DNA of 64,000 nucleotides from Molanna angustata (GCA_963576475.1 OY754984.1:22714761-22778760); one strand, 5' to 3'. Positions 45,244-56,100 are shown, counted from the stretch's first letter. Notes: generated from the sequence alone by a model not told the origin. Translations and numbers: made by a program.

Positions 45244-45419
45244 TATATGTTATTTAAAAAGTACCATATTTTAAAGAATGTATTTTTATTAATATGTTGA
45301 AGCTGTTGGATTTTCCTCAATAAATTAAAATTTAAATAAATAATATTGTTGTAAAAAATATTTTTCGAAAGAACATACCTACATTTTTTGTGACGTGGGT
45401 ATTTAAAAAAAACAAATAA

Positions 45420-45570
45420 AAGAAAAATTTGCGCAAGTGCTTGAAATTATCACTTAAACCAGATGATGACAGGTCGTAAGTCCTGTAGATTCCGATTTTC
45501 CGGTTCTCTTATAAATATATGCTGCCTTTTCGTCTCTATGGAGATGCAAAAAAATTGTCAGTAAAAACAT
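45420..45570 (-). repeat. Family D copy (diverged)
   Basis: GCGCAAGTGCTTGAAATTAT, GATGACAGGTCGTAAGTCCT-GTAG and CGGTTCTCTTATAAATA, TTCGTCTCTATGGAGAT parallel 42170-42300. Confidence 0.55.
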
Positions 45571-46054
45571 TCGTATATTTATTTGTTTATACGAAGTAAT
45601 TTACCCTATACAATTCTATACCCTTATTTCACATCAATCATCATTCATTCATTCATACATACAATATACGTTTGCAATCACTTTAAGTGGGCTTATTGCA
45701 TTTTCATCTACCCAAAATGGTGTTGGTATAACAATATCTCAGAATCTCAGATCTCAACCTCCGAATCTCCCACTAGAAACTTCCGAATATCTCCTTAATA
45801 TGTATCTCTTTTATTCGTCGTAATAAATAAATGTTGTTTTATAAAAATGGTCTTACATTTTTTATTGCGCGATGAAAAATGACCTCTATAAGCAGCGGAA
45901 TAGTCCACAATCAAATTCTAGAGATGGAGTGAAATGGGCTCTATATACCCATGTATATATACATAAATACACGTATATATGTATATATACGTGTATATAT
46001 ACCTAAATACACGTAAATACACTACACATGTATATAAATACACGTAAAATATAA
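45571..46054. repeat. Unassigned, with (TATA/CACG) palindromic simple sequence at 45940-46045
   Basis: ACACGTATATATGTATATATACGTGT is a perfect palindrome inside a run of TATATAC/ACGTAAATAC units. The rest (45583-45798 frame included) is not recognised. Confidence 0.5.
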
Positions 46055-46200
46055 CATACAGGTAGGTAGATATCTCTTGACTCCTGAACCAAAGGTACTG
46101 GGATCAATTCCCAGTTGAGACACACTTTTAAATTATGTTTTCGGTTATTGCGTGCGTGTTGAATTAATATTTGTCATAGTAATTGAAGTTTCATTGTAAA
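46055..46200 (+). mobile_element. SINE-C copy (head 5'-truncated)
   Basis: CTCCTGAACCAAAGGTACTG-GGATCAATTCCCAG (B-box region), TTTAAATTATGTTTTCGGTT, ATTGCGTGCGTGTTGAATTA-ATATTTGTCATAG follow 59615-59750. Confidence 0.65.
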
Positions 46201-46204
46201 AAAC

Positions 46205-46490
46205 ATACTCTGAATTTAGATTTATTGTTTCAGTCAGGATATATCAACTTATGAATTTTTACTTTATTTTTCCGTATATCTCAGAAACCATAATAGTAAT
46301 AACGCGGATTTTTTTTAAAAATATAGAAAAATACGCAATAACATAAATTTATTTGTTCAAAAAAGTTCAGGGATTCTCATTCATTTTTTTAGTAATTATA
46401 ACATTATTTTTTTAATTTTCAAATATAAAGTTATTCTTCAACTACACATACAATCGCAATCGACAGTTGGATCGCATATGTTACATGCAA
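46205..46490 (+). mobile_element. H element copy 7 (internal deletion, intact 3' end)
   Basis: CAGTCAGGATATATCAACTT, GTATATCTCAGAAACCATAA, a junction near 46430, then GCAATCGACAGTTGGATCGC, CATATGTTACATG hairpin region and CAACTAG followed by T. Confidence 0.7.
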
Positions 46491-47049
46491 CTAGTCATAA
46501 TAAAAATTGGGTTAAAAGGTTAATAGATTGAAAAGTACCTATTTCATGTGCCATATTTAAAAATCATTATTCAAACAGACAAATATACAAGTCATGCAAA
46601 TTAAAAACATTTTCTGATACAGCCATATAAAGAAAAATACAAAATATTAATTATATTCAAATTAAAAAAAAAACGAACACAACTTGGTTGGTTCGTAGAG
46701 GGAACAGATTTGTATGCGTAGAAATTAGAATGTACATATTAATTTAGTTTGAAAATTAAAATTTTCAAAATGCTCAACCTATCAAATGCGATGCCCAAAA
46801 GTTTTATTTAAGCGGTATATTCAGCATAAATATTCATTAAAGGGTTATACCTACTAGTATACAACAGACCAATAGGAAGGGAATATCCTTTTAAAATAAA
46901 ATAAGGATTTATTTAAAAGAGTGTATAGATTAAATTTATAAATTGACAATCATTATTATTATTATTTTTGACGGTTCTAGAAAGTTGCCCGTTGTTTCAC
47001 GGGTCAGTTATGTTTTTTTTTATATTCATTTTTACTATTGACAGTTATT
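46491..47049. other. No feature recognised
   Basis: AT-rich; no coding frame. Confidence 0.35.
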
Positions 47050-47300
47050 CAAACGATATTACGTCGCGTCATCTCTCACTAAACATCTTCAAGAAAAGGC
47101 TAAAGCAAAAATATTTATCTGACAATACCTGATTACATCTTCCTCTCCTCTTCCTTTCCTTATCCTTTAGTTTTCCTAATATTGATATGAATTGTTCTTA
47201 TATGCTATCTTCTTTGTTTTTTTTTACTTTTTTTCTGCTATCTTTGTTTATTTTTGTAATATGATTGACATCCTTCCATAGTTTTAATTGTGTTCTCAGA
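47050..47300 (+). mobile_element. LINE 3' end (few C-terminal codons plus 3' UTR)
   Basis: AACATCTTCAAGAAAAGGCT-AAAGC..TATTTATCTGACAATACC encodes the usual F-K-K-R-L-K-x-K-Y-L terminus. CTCCTCTTCCTTTCCTTATC and a TGATATGAATTGTTC-TTATATGCTATCTTC UTR follow, as at 57545-57700. Confidence 0.6.
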
Positions 47301-47319
47301 TACGATTAATATCGTTAGT

Positions 47320-47405
47320 CTCCGGAATGTGGCAACTTGTTATTGGGTGCGTGTTTAATAATTATTTGACATATTACATATTATTTGCACGAGAAGCTAC
47401 ATAAA
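47320..47405 (+). mobile_element. SINE-C tail fragment
   Basis: GGAATGTGGCAACTTGTTAT-TGGGTGCGTGTTTAATAATT-ATTTGACAT and CACGAGAAGCTACAT correspond to 59700-59785. Confidence 0.5.
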
Positions 47406-47552
47406 AAATGAAAAAATTGAAAAAATATATTTTCATTGTATGACTTTATATAAACAAAAAAAAAATACACATAAATAAAATAAGAAAATGTGTATCTAAG
47501 AATAAAAAAAAACAAAAAACACGATATTTATATTAAAATCACTATTCCTTTA

Positions 47553-49050
47553 TCCAACTGTCGATATGTTCAAGAGAATTTATTTTTCTTAACAGATCAA
47601 CAAAGTTTCAAGACAAGATCCGCAAAATTTCATATGGCCAGATATGGTGACAGGAAAATTATTCGAAAAACAATTATTCGAATGCTCAATTTTACGAAAA
47701 TCAATTTTACGAATGGCAATTATTCGAATCACATTTTTTTCGAAAAACAATTTTCCGAACACACAATTATCAGAATTTACAATTGTTCGAATTTTTATGA
47801 CGTCATGTTGGTAGTATTGTGAGAGGAATAAACCATAGATTGTCGTAGTTAGCAAATTTTGTAGGAATCGAAAACAAATGACTCACTTTTTGCACGGAGT
47901 ACTACATACATCTACATAGTATATTATGTTTAATAAAAATCTATGGAATAAACAACATGGCGACGCACCGCGCTGTCAGATATCCGAGGATGTACACCTA
48001 TTTTTTGAAACCTAAACCTACAAAACTTTGGTAAAAATAGGTTGGTTAGGTTTGTTTGCAGTTATAATTGCGACTGGCGTGAGCCAGTTGCATTATATAT
48101 TTTAAAAAGTAACTATAATATTAAAATAAAATAACTAAACTGGTGTGAATACTAGATAAACATAAACTGGTGTACAAACTAGGCTATCCCGCGCTGTCAA
48201 ACATCAGTTATTATAAATGTGCAAGCATACGTACCCAACAATAATACAACAAGTAATAATAGTCTTCATCGAATATATTTTGCTGGCAACAAATATGTCA
48301 AAGGAGGCAACATAATGACACAAAAATATATTAAATTCGGTTAATTGGTTTTCCAACAAATGTTAGTTCGAATAATTTGCTTTCGGACAATTGTCATTCT
48401 GATAACTGATTTCGAAAAATTGTTATTCGTACAATTGCGCTTTCGAACAATTGTGTTTCGAAGAATTTTCATGTAATCGCCAGATATATTATGTTCTTCA
48501 TGATTTTTCTTCTTTTAAGTCAAAAAACACACAGCAGATACATATATTATGTGTATGTTATGAACTCAGAATTCGGAGTAAAACATTATGTGTGTCTATA
48601 TGTGTGTATGTGTCCCGTATAACTTTTGAACCGCTTGATACATAGTGACCAAAATTTCAAAAATATAGAAAATGTTGGTCCTACAAAACTCAGAACTTTG
48701 AATTTTCATTCCAGTCAACGGTTATCAAAATTAGAATTTTTGTTTTCCATATATCCCAAAAACAAAAAAAAATTGAATGCTGAAAATTTGTATAAATATA
48801 AACAATATCTCAATAGAAGTATATCTTATAGTTTACAATCTCAATAGAAGTATAATCTTATAGTCAAACTTTTTTGACAATTTTTGATTAAAATTTAATT
48901 TAGTGACGACATCGTTTCAAACAATTTGTATGGCAGTACACACTACACAATAATATCTTGGAAGACTCTCAATAGTTTTATTTTGGTATGTATTCTTCAA
49001 TTATATATACTATCGCCAACGAAAGTTGGATCTCATGTGTTACATGCAAC
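47553..49050 (+). mobile_element. H element copy 8, interrupted by a foldback-like element
   Basis: 5' end TCCAACTGTCGATATGTTCA at 47553, preceded by A. After the insert it resumes at 48480 with CAGATACATATATTATG.., the CGGAGTAAAACATTATGTG block, a short TG tract, the AACTTTTGAACCGCTT block, GGCAGTACACACTACAC and the 3' AAGTTGGATCTCATGTGTTA-CATGCAAC end. Confidence 0.75.
47646..48479. mobile_element. Foldback-like element, 834 bp, arms of about 18-bp subrepeats
   Basis: Left arm 47646 to about 47795 and right arm about 48355 to 48479 are inverted arrays of ACAATTATTCGAATGCTC-like units with diverged steps. CCAGATAT stands at both junctions (47638-47645 and 48480-48487), an 8-bp target duplication. 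The middle has GTTGGTTAGGTTTGTTTGCA and no recognisable transposase; frames at 47490-47855 come from the array. Subrepeat-built arms are the hallmark of Foldback/Galileo-type (P-superfamily) elements. Confidence 0.75.
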
Positions 49051-49104
49051 ACGTATATGAAGGTATGCAGTACCTAGGTGACAATATCCTTATAACCTGC
49101 TGAA

Positions 49105-49745
49105 AATTTCTTCTTCTTCTTCTTCCTTTTCATAGATCCGAAGATCTGTTTGTACCGCTATTCTGTCTCCTGCGATGTGGACTGCCAACTGTCTCGCCAT
49201 CTCTTTGGAGGTCTTCCTGGTGGTCTTCTTCCAGCTGGGTTCTCCTGGAGAGCGATACGTGGGAGTCTATTTTCAGCCATTCTGTTTACATGTGAGCTCC
49301 AATATCGCCTCCGCTGTCTTCCCCATCTGACGATGTCCTCCGTACTACACTTTTTTCTTATTTCAATATTTCGAATTCGGTCTCTTAGAGTGTTTCCGGT
49401 TATACATCGCAATGTCCTCATCTCTGATGTTCTCAGAAGAGATTTTGTTCTCGTTGTGTCTGCTCTGGTCTCTACTCCGTAGGTGGCTACAACTTCTTCG
49501 ATCAGTTTGTCCATTATTAAGTTGAATAGGAATGGACTTAGACTATCGCCTTGTCTTATTCCGATTGGAGTTGGGACTGGATTGGTGAGGTCGCCCTGTG
49601 TTTTTATTCTAGTAAAGCTGTCGGTATTCAATCCTTGGATTATTTTTACTATGTTGGAGGGAGTATTCTTTGCATTGAGTATTTCTATTATGTCCTCCAG
49701 TCTGACTCTGTCAAACGCCTTGGTGAGGTCGACGAAGCACACTGT
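49105..49745 (-). mobile_element. LINE fragment with internal deletion and (GAA)n tail
   Basis: Contains the frame 49158-49742 followed by the 3' end: CTATGAAAAGG then (GAA)n, seen as (CTT)n at 49110-49126. Related tails at 37718 and 54100. Confidence 0.8.
49158..49742 (-). CDS. LINE reverse transcriptase-C-terminus fusion by internal deletion
   Basis: 194 codons without a stop. VDLTKAFDRVRLEDI at 4-18 is RT motif A, IGIRQGDSLSPFLFNLIMDK at 60-79 is motif B. At about residue 84 it jumps to VATYGVETRADTTRTKSLLR, the post-RT region, so the catalytic YxDD box and thumb are deleted but the frame is kept. It continues with RDRIRNIEIR, EDIVRWGRQRRRYWSSHVNR, PGRPPKRWRDSW. It cannot be a working polymerase. 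Other copies of the C-terminal half: 20040, 37718 and 53715. Confidence 0.85.
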   Translation of the reverse strand: MCFVDLTKAFDRVRLEDIIEILNAKNTPSNIVKIIQGLNTDSFTRIKTQGDLTNPVPTPIGIRQGDSLSPFLFNLIMDKLIEEVVATYGVETRADTTRTKSLLRTSEMRTLRCITGNTLRDRIRNIEIRKKCSTEDIVRWGRQRRRYWSSHVNRMAENRLPRIALQENPAGRRPPGRPPKRWRDSWQSTSQETE

Positions 49746-50458
49746 GTGCTGCTGAAAATTTGATTTTAAAAAAGTATGTTTAAATATAATGAACTTATAA
49801 TTCTACACTATCAAATTGTATTAGAGAGATTAAAAATACTTTTTATATTTTAATTTATTTATTTATTTAATATACAGAGACACCAACAGAACACTGAACA
49901 ACACAAACAAAAAAAAAACATAGAATCTCCAGTGCTCCAATAACAGGTATCTCCCACATGGCTATTGTGCATAGTTAGGTAGGTACAATCAACGTCTCCT
50001 GACCATTCAAATTATAAAAAAAGACATTACTTTGCACAGTTAAAAAGAAAGTTTAAAATACACATATACATATATGTAGGAAAACAAAAAAAAGACAAAA
50101 GTTAAAATTTTTTAAGTTAGATATTTTCAGTTAGACCTGTAAGAATATAGTTTCAAATTTTGTTGCGTTATGGACAGTTCAGATTTATTATATTTGTGTT
50201 TTTGAAGGGGAAACGGAGTTTTATTTGGGATTTTTGAATGGTCGAAAAGCAAAGAAGAGTTTTCGGACGGATGGATTTGAATTGGAAAGTGAAATTTAAA
50301 TTTAGTTTTATCTCAAGATAGGTCAAATGATACCAAATTTGAATTTAAAAATTGGAAATGTAACTCTAGGTACGAGTGGTTTGATATTTTTAACAAATCT
50401 TTTATAAACTTCAAAAGATTGAATGTTGAATTTACTCGTGAAGATATTTTAATCTTAA
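49746..50458. other. Unassigned AT-rich stretch
   Basis: The 70-codon frame at 50313-50525 (-) runs into the palindrome and is not recognised. The A-rich patch 49855-49925 may be an old retroelement tail. Confidence 0.3.
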
Positions 50459-51144
50459 GGGGGGGACTGCTGCCAACGTACCTATTTTTCAATTTGATAT
50501 ACTTACCATCATTGTTTCTTATCAAATCGTTTTGAAAAAAATAATTTAGATAATTTGGATATTAATAAATAAAAATATACCTTTACTTTTTGATAATGTT
50601 CTGTATAAATTCTTATGGAAAAAGTAATGGCATACCCCGATTTTCAACGTTTATCATATATTTTAAATAAACTATAAGGCGTAGAGTAATATATATTTTT
50701 TTAAATTAAATAAGACAAAAATATCTAGAAAAATATGATGTGACGTTGCATTAATGCTTCAGGTTTAGTAAATAAACCTAAAAAACATTTATTTTCCATT
50801 CAGCGCCATTGCGTAATAAAAGTTTTTTGGTTTATTTACTTAACCTGATGCGTTAATGCAACGTCATATCATATTATTCCAAGTATTTTGTTCTTCTTTA
50901 ATTTGTAAAAAAAATATTGCTCTATACCTTATATTTTTTTAGAAATTTAAGATAAATGTCTAAAATCGGGGTATGCTTATTATTTTCTTACAAGAATATA
51001 TACAGAACATAATCAAAAAGTTAAGATATATTTCTCTCAATTAATATCCAAACTAACTAGGATATTTTTTTCAAAATGATTCGTTTAGTAATAATGATGG
51101 TATATCAAATTGAAAAAATAGGTACGTTGGCAGCAGTCACCCTC
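50459..51144. mobile_element. 686-bp palindromic MITE flanked by TTAA
   Basis: Arms 50459-50785 and about 50822-51144 are inverted copies across more than 320 bases (GACTGCTGCCAACGTACCTA, TCAATTTGATATA, AATCGGGGTATGC/GCATACCCCGATTTT, AATGCAACGTCA) around a 36-base spacer with TTCAGCGCCATTGCG. TTAA stands at 50455-50458 and 51145-51148, the target duplication of piggyBac-type elements. The termini read GGGGG.. and ..CCCTC. No coding sequence. Confidence 0.85.
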
Positions 51145-51236
51145 TTAACAAATTTTATTTATTCTTAAAATTCAATTGCATTGGTTACGGTAATAGGTAC
51201 TTTAAGAATTATTCAAAATTTCATTTACTGATTATT

Positions 51237-51670
51237 TTGTTATATACCACAAATATCCATTCATTCAGGAGACAAAAAAATGATGACTTTGAGATGTGGT
51301 ATTGGCGTTGCATGCTCCGGATCCCCTGGACAGCACATCAAACAAATATCTTCATTCTACAGGAACTTGAGATTGAGGATAGATTGTTGGCCATATCCTC
51401 CATTTCTTTGGACACATCGCAAGACGTGGTCAGGACTGCTTGGAAAAGCTGGTCGTGACCGGAAGTGTGGAGGGGAGTAGAGGTAGAGGAAGATCCCCGA
51501 CTAGATGGACTGACCAGATCAAAGCGGTTACTGGCCTAACAGTAGTAGGTGCATTGCGAACTACGGAGTGTCGTGTGAGACGGAGGAGTGCTGTCCACCA
51601 GGTGATGATGGCGAAGAGAAGAGAGGATGACGACCCTCAGTGATGAGAAAAGCGACTCAGAAGAAGAAGA
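51237..51670 (+). pseudogene. RTE (BovB-like) LINE C-terminus, frameshifted
   Basis: Frame 1: FEMWYWRCMLRIPWTAHQTN, IFILQELEI-EDRLLAIS. Frame 2 from 51440: LEKLVVTGSVEGSRGRGRSP, TRWTDQIKAVTG, stop at 51641-51643 after EDDDPQ. The W-x-R-x-M-L-R-I-x-W-T-A-H and RGRSPTRW boxes are those of BovB/RTE-type C-termini. It ends in AAGAAGAAGAAA. Confidence 0.85.
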
Positions 51671-51687
51671 AAAAAAAATAATAATAA

Positions 51688-51892
51688 ACACTTCTTTGCA
51701 CCCTGCGCAAGTGGCGAGTTTAATGCCATATGACAATTTCTTCCAACTTACCAGTGTTTCCAACCCAGAGAGGCAATATTAGCGTGAGAAATTTATTTAA
51801 ATATATTTTTCCTCTGCTGGGGGTCAAACCCAGGACACCTGCACAGAAACCAAACAGTTTCCCAACTGTGCCACGGCGGTCGGCAATAATGG
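51688..51892 (-). mobile_element. SINE-B copy (nearly full length)
   Basis: Minus strand head: GCCGACCGCCGTGGCACAGT-TGGG (A-box region), TTTGGTTTCTGTGCAGGTGT-CCTGGGTTTGACCCCCAG (B-box region). Body TTTAAATAAATTTCTCACGC, CTCTGGGTTGGAAACACTGG, tail GTTGGAAGAAATTGTCATAT-GGCATTAAACTCGCCACTTG and GCGCAGGGTGCAAAGAAGTG. tRNA-derived, polymerase III type. Confidence 0.8.
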
Positions 51893-52495
51893 CAATTAAT
51901 GATTAACAAAAAGATAAATAAAAATATCCATATTTATTATTATAAAAAGTGATTAAAAATATGTCTTATTACACAAAATCGCTACGATACAATTAATCTC
52001 ATTCGAATTTTAGCATCGGGGTGTGAGGGGTTACCTGTTACTTGGCGTTATTTTTATATTAATTGCCTTAACACTCTGCGTGCCGCACGCTATTTTTACA
52101 TATTAATTGATCGACTTGTACTGACGCCGCTCTTACAAAGCGTACCTGTAGGTATATTCTTTGAAACAAAGAACCATTAAAGTGTTGATTAGAATAATGC
52201 TTATAAGTAAGGTACCTATATATTAAATATCTTACATTATGAAGTCGAGTCAGGAATTGTCGTAAGTGTTATTTATTTCAATGAAGAAGAACCAAAAAAA
52301 TGGCTGAATTCTTGATGAATTGTTACTGTAATGTAATTTGTATAGTTGTAAAATAAACCGATTTCCAGTATATAAGAAAAAGATATTACTCTATGTTTAC
52401 CAGTTGATAGGGGCCTAGTCAAGTCGTCCTATGATAAGGAAAATATACATGTAGAACCATAATCATTTTTGTTTGATTATTATTATAATCATATT
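51893..52495. other. No feature recognised
   Basis: AT-rich; AATAAACCGATTTCCAG at about 52352 could be an old retroelement end. Confidence 0.3.
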
Positions 52496-52680
52496 TTTTT
52501 TTAAATGAATATGTCCTTGTTAAACAAGTACATATACATCTTCCTACGTTCCCTTAAATAAGCAAATAAATGCTTGTGCTATAGGTGAACGAAATCGCTA
52601 GAGGCAGGATTCGAACTCGCGACAGCTGGATTACTAGCCCAAAACGCTAACCGCTCTGCCATCGACCCATCCATATTGTT
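52496..52680 (-). mobile_element. SINE-A copy
   Basis: Minus strand: GGATGGGTCGATGGCAGAGC-GGTTAGCG, GGCTAGTAATCCAG, TCGCGAGTTCGAATCCTGCC, body GATTTCGTTCACCTATAGCA, GGGAACGTAGGAAGATGTAT, ends in TTCATTTAAAAAAAAA. The copy with the cleanest body. Confidence 0.82.
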
Positions 52681-52689
52681 TGATTTGTA

Positions 52690-53714
52690 TTAACAATTTT
52701 AAAAACACTGAATTAAATTGAAAGTGTGTATTTATCAGCCGAAACGATTGTCATCTAAACGAAATTCCGTCTATGAAAATCTCATATTACCCAAAAGGTT
52801 TTAATAGCATTAGGTAGGTACATAATATTATTTGTGATAATTCAATATCAAAATTAAAGTTTGTTTTTAATTTTTACTAATCTCAAAAACAACTCCACTT
52901 TAAAACAATAAAAATATGCTAATCTTCATTTAATTTTGATCAAATTTGGCTCTGTTTCGTAACTCTTTATTTGGATATTATACTTGTATGTGTAAAAGGT
53001 TATCAAACCGTAAATTGAAATAAAATAAAAATTATGTTAAATACATAAATAATTTTGTAGATATGATTGGTTGAAGGTTTTCTTTGCAAAACCTATGGCG
53101 TTATGTTATGCACATTGAATTGAAAATTATTATTTATTCATACTATATCAATTTAATCCAATTAAGTACGTTAATTGATTGTAATACTACAAATAATGTT
53201 TGAATTTTTAATGAAACAATTATATTTCCGCTTTGTGTCAATAGATGTCTCTGCATGGTAAGATTCGTTCCAGATAGGGTGGTGGTGGTGGTTGGTATCT
53301 CCGCTAATAAAACAATGCGACGAACGTACCAATTACCGTTATTGGTAAAGGAATCCATATTGTCTCCATACCAAATCCTTGAGTAAACGTTTATTTAAGG
53401 TTTTCCATAGGATCGCTAGAAGCATTCAAACTAGGTTTCTCAAAACGTGTTAAGTCTTAGTAAAAATTAGGCTTTGAATTAAATAATTTAGTAACGCTAA
53501 TGGTTAATAAAATTACGTAAATTGGTATTGAAACGAGTGTTTCGTGGCCAACCAAAATCTCCCCAATAGATATTAGTACATTTTTAGAACTAATATCTAT
53601 TTATAAGTACCTACTTCTTTTTTAAGAAGAATAAAAATATTTATTTTACCGACATAGCCTCATAATGTTTGAAAGGAAATTCTTGAGAAAGATTTCGGCC
53701 CAGTAAACGAAAAT
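52690..53714. other. No element recognised
   Basis: A 71-codon frame at 53143-53358 (-) has a run of five threonines and no known domain. A 12-bp palindrome AATAGATATTAG/CTAATATCTATT lies at about 53567-53603, near GTGGCCAACCAAAATCTCC, a faint family G left end. Confidence 0.3.
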
Positions 53715-54110
53715 GGACTTTAGAGGATGCGATATATTCACGAACTACATGACTTATGAGTAATGGAGTTTATATTACTTATAGAGTTGAAGCAAGGGCA
53801 GACACGGTGAGAACAAAACAGCTACTCAGAACAACAGAGATGAAAACACTAAGACTTATCTTGGGCAGAATCCTCAGAGACGAGGAGATCCGCAGAACCT
53901 GCAATGTGGAGGATATTGTAAGGTGGAGCAGACAAAGAAGGTGACGCTGTGGAGATCATGTTAAAAGGATGAATCCATAAAGGCTGCCAAAGATCGTTAT
54001 GCGCGAAATACCAGAGGGACGCCGACCACCAGGAAGACCATCAAAGAGATGGAGGGAGAGCTGGACATCCTCGTCCCAGGACCTGTAAAAACAGATCATA
54101 TATCTAAAAA
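53715..54110 (+). pseudogene. LINE C-terminus (same family as 49158)
   Basis: RVEARADTVRTKQLLRTTEM, KTLRLILGRILRDEEIRR, TCNVEDIVRWSRQRR, then stop/frameshift, GDHVKRM, PEGRRPPGRPSKRWREsW. Frame-broken. A GAAGAAGA run follows at 54115-54130. Confidence 0.78.
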
Positions 54111-54117
54111 AAGAGGA

Positions 54118-54350
54118 TGAAGAAGAAGATAAAAGAACATACTGCAGTGGTTGGGACATGTCAGCCGGATGAATGATGATCGTATCCCCAAAAAGACTTT
54201 CAACACCAAACCAGAGGGCAGAATGAGAAGAAGAAGAGACAGTCCCAAGTTATGATGGCTAGATGACACAGAAGACGAGATAAGAGCGATCGAAATAGCA
54301 AAATAAAAGAGAACGGTGGAGGACAGGGACGGCTGGAGAAGGATTTGCAT
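54118..54350 (+). pseudogene. Second LINE C-terminus, different subfamily
   Basis: Reads ILQWLGHVSRMNDDRIPKKT, FNTKPEGRMRRRRDSPKL, stop, WLDDTEDEIRAIEIAK, DRDGWRRIC. The LxWLGHVxRM, GRP-like and W-R-x-I boxes match RTE-like C-termini. It is joined directly to the preceding LINE tail. Confidence 0.7.
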
Positions 54351-54370
54351 AAATAAAAAAACTTCACATC

Positions 54371-54535
54371 TTAAAATTGACGTTCCACACTAAATATGTA
54401 CACAATCTCAAATTTCTGCAATCACAATCATTACTAATATTATTAATAGGTATTTATTAATAGGTGATTTTTCCCGTTCCACACTAAATATGTACATACA
54501 CAATCTCAACTTTATGCAATCACAATCATTACCTC
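54371..54535 (+). repeat. Direct duplication, 105-bp spacing
   Basis: GTTCCACACTAAATATGTAC-ACAATCTCAA and GCAATCACAATCATTAC occur at 54371 and again at 54476. Confidence 0.75.
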
Positions 54536-54539
54536 AACA

Positions 54540-55299
54540 AACATATAGGCTCACACAAAACAGATCAACCAGATCCCAATGTCCGCCATAATACATGTCA
54601 TAAATCCAATCTCAGACGCGATTTATATTTCAGGGCCATAGAAAAAGACTACATAGTTAACTATGTTGGTGTAATTAATATGAATCACATGGTTCCCAAA
54701 TCAAATCAAATATTTTTACGTGTTTCTCAAAGAGCATCGCAAACACAATAAAAATTAAAAATCGATATGAAAAAAAGTGTTTTCTTCCAATATATGCTTA
54801 CATGTTTATAGGAGTCTTCTGAGGAGTAACAACTTGTGCTAAAATTAAGCTTCGGTATTTGAGATAATTACACGGTTGATTTCACACTTGTTCCTTTATT
54901 TCTTCTCCCGTTCCTCGTCTCTCCTCGGGGGTGCTATGGTAATAAGGTAAGAGACACCCCATCTTCCTTTTCTTTACTGTTCCACATCTGATATAAATCC
55001 CTCCCCTAAACCATACGTATTACATATCACCCCTCAATAACGATCCTTTAACGATTTCGGTCTATTTCCAAACGGGATATCATGTAAGGTAAAATGCTTT
55101 CATTGTTTATCAGAGGAAATTTTAAACGGTTCACACCTTTGTAAGTTTAAAGTCTTTATCTTTGAAATATTAGATCCTTGCTCTCCAATATATTACAATT
55201 ATTGCTCAAGATTGGAAAGTTATCTAGCTAATTTCAAACCACTTTCATTTTCGTTATAATCATGTGAATGAAATAAAGATGGATTCATTTTTTTTAAAG
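54540..55299. other. Unassigned; no repeat matched
   Basis: 54890-55050 is pyrimidine-rich and GC-richer (CTCCCGTTCCTCGTCTCTCC), with no coding frame. Confidence 0.3.
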
Positions 55300-55640
55300 A
55301 ATTAATATATCCAAGAAGATACATAATGTGCATGCTCAATCCATGTTGTTCGGAAACTGTTCTTCCCCTTCAAACCTAGCAAGGTTGGGTATTAAGAACT
55401 CATCTCTTTGTCAATGTGGCCAAGAAGAACGTATCTTGGATCACACATTTTTCAATTGCCCTACATCTAAGTTCACAATATCATTAACACACATGATTAA
55501 ATTCAAAATGTGTCCTCCTCATAATATCGCGTCCTTACTCACCCTTAATAAATTTCAAGTACATAATGTCCTCACAAAATTTATCATACAGAATAACATC
55601 AAATTGTCATTTAATTTTCTACTTCTCATTTAAAAAAAAC
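55300..55640 (+). pseudogene. LINE C-terminal zinc-knuckle-like fragment (Jockey/R1-type)
   Basis: About 100 open codons to TAA 55631-55633: SPSNLARLGIKNSSLCQCGQ, EERILDHTFFNCPTSKF, then a hydrophobic, basic tail. C-x-C-G-x-E/x-D-H-x-x-F-x-C is the usual terminal motif. A DHMFFNCNNH-like echo is at 14545-14585. The RT is missing. Confidence 0.75.
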
Positions 55641-55779
55641 TTCCTTTGCCAACTTTTTGAATTCTAATTTAAGTATTGTTATATTTTTTTTATTCTTCAC
55701 ACTTTATAATTTGTTGTTCATTTTCATGTGATTAAAAAATGCACGATTTAATAGCAAAATTGACTCTAGCCAATGTTCC
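55641..55779. other. Probable 3' UTR of the preceding LINE
   Basis: AT-rich, ends near ATTAAAAAATGCACG. Confidence 0.3.
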
Positions 55780-56100
55780 TCCATTTGAGGTAACAAGAGT
55801 CATTTAATTTTGAATATTCCGTTTGGTTCTGTCTTGAGCTGTTTGCTGTCATCCACGACCCGTAGGTATGCCGGACAACGTCATCTGTCTTTTGTTGTTC
55901 CAGGTTCTCCACTTTATTAGGATTCTGGTTGACCATCTGACACTGTCTTGCTTCACCACGTGCCCCGCTTACTGCATTTTCAAACATCCTACTCTATCTG
56001 CAATATTGGCAACCTTTGTTCGACGTCTAATCTCCTCGTTTCTGACTCGATCCCGGAGACCGCCACCCAAAATTTGCCTCTCCGTTGTTTGCTGAACGCT
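55780..56100 (-). pseudogene. LINE C-terminus (RTE-like)
   Basis: Minus strand: LRDRVRNEEIRRRTKVANIA, DRVGCLKMQ-AGHV, R-W-S-T-R-I-L-I-K-W-R-T-W-N-N-K-R and GRGWQQTAQDRTKRN. The order DRVRNEEIRRRT..AGHV..GW-Q-AQDR-x-W is that of RTE/R4-like C-termini in arthropods. Several stops. Confidence 0.72.

Noticed and set aside
47490..47855. 110- and 88-codon frames over 47490-47855
   Set aside because: They arise from the subrepeat arm of the foldback-like element and have no recognisable domain.
49150..49763. Plus-strand frames of 110, 90 and 70 codons
   Set aside because: Antisense of the LINE frame at 49158-49742.
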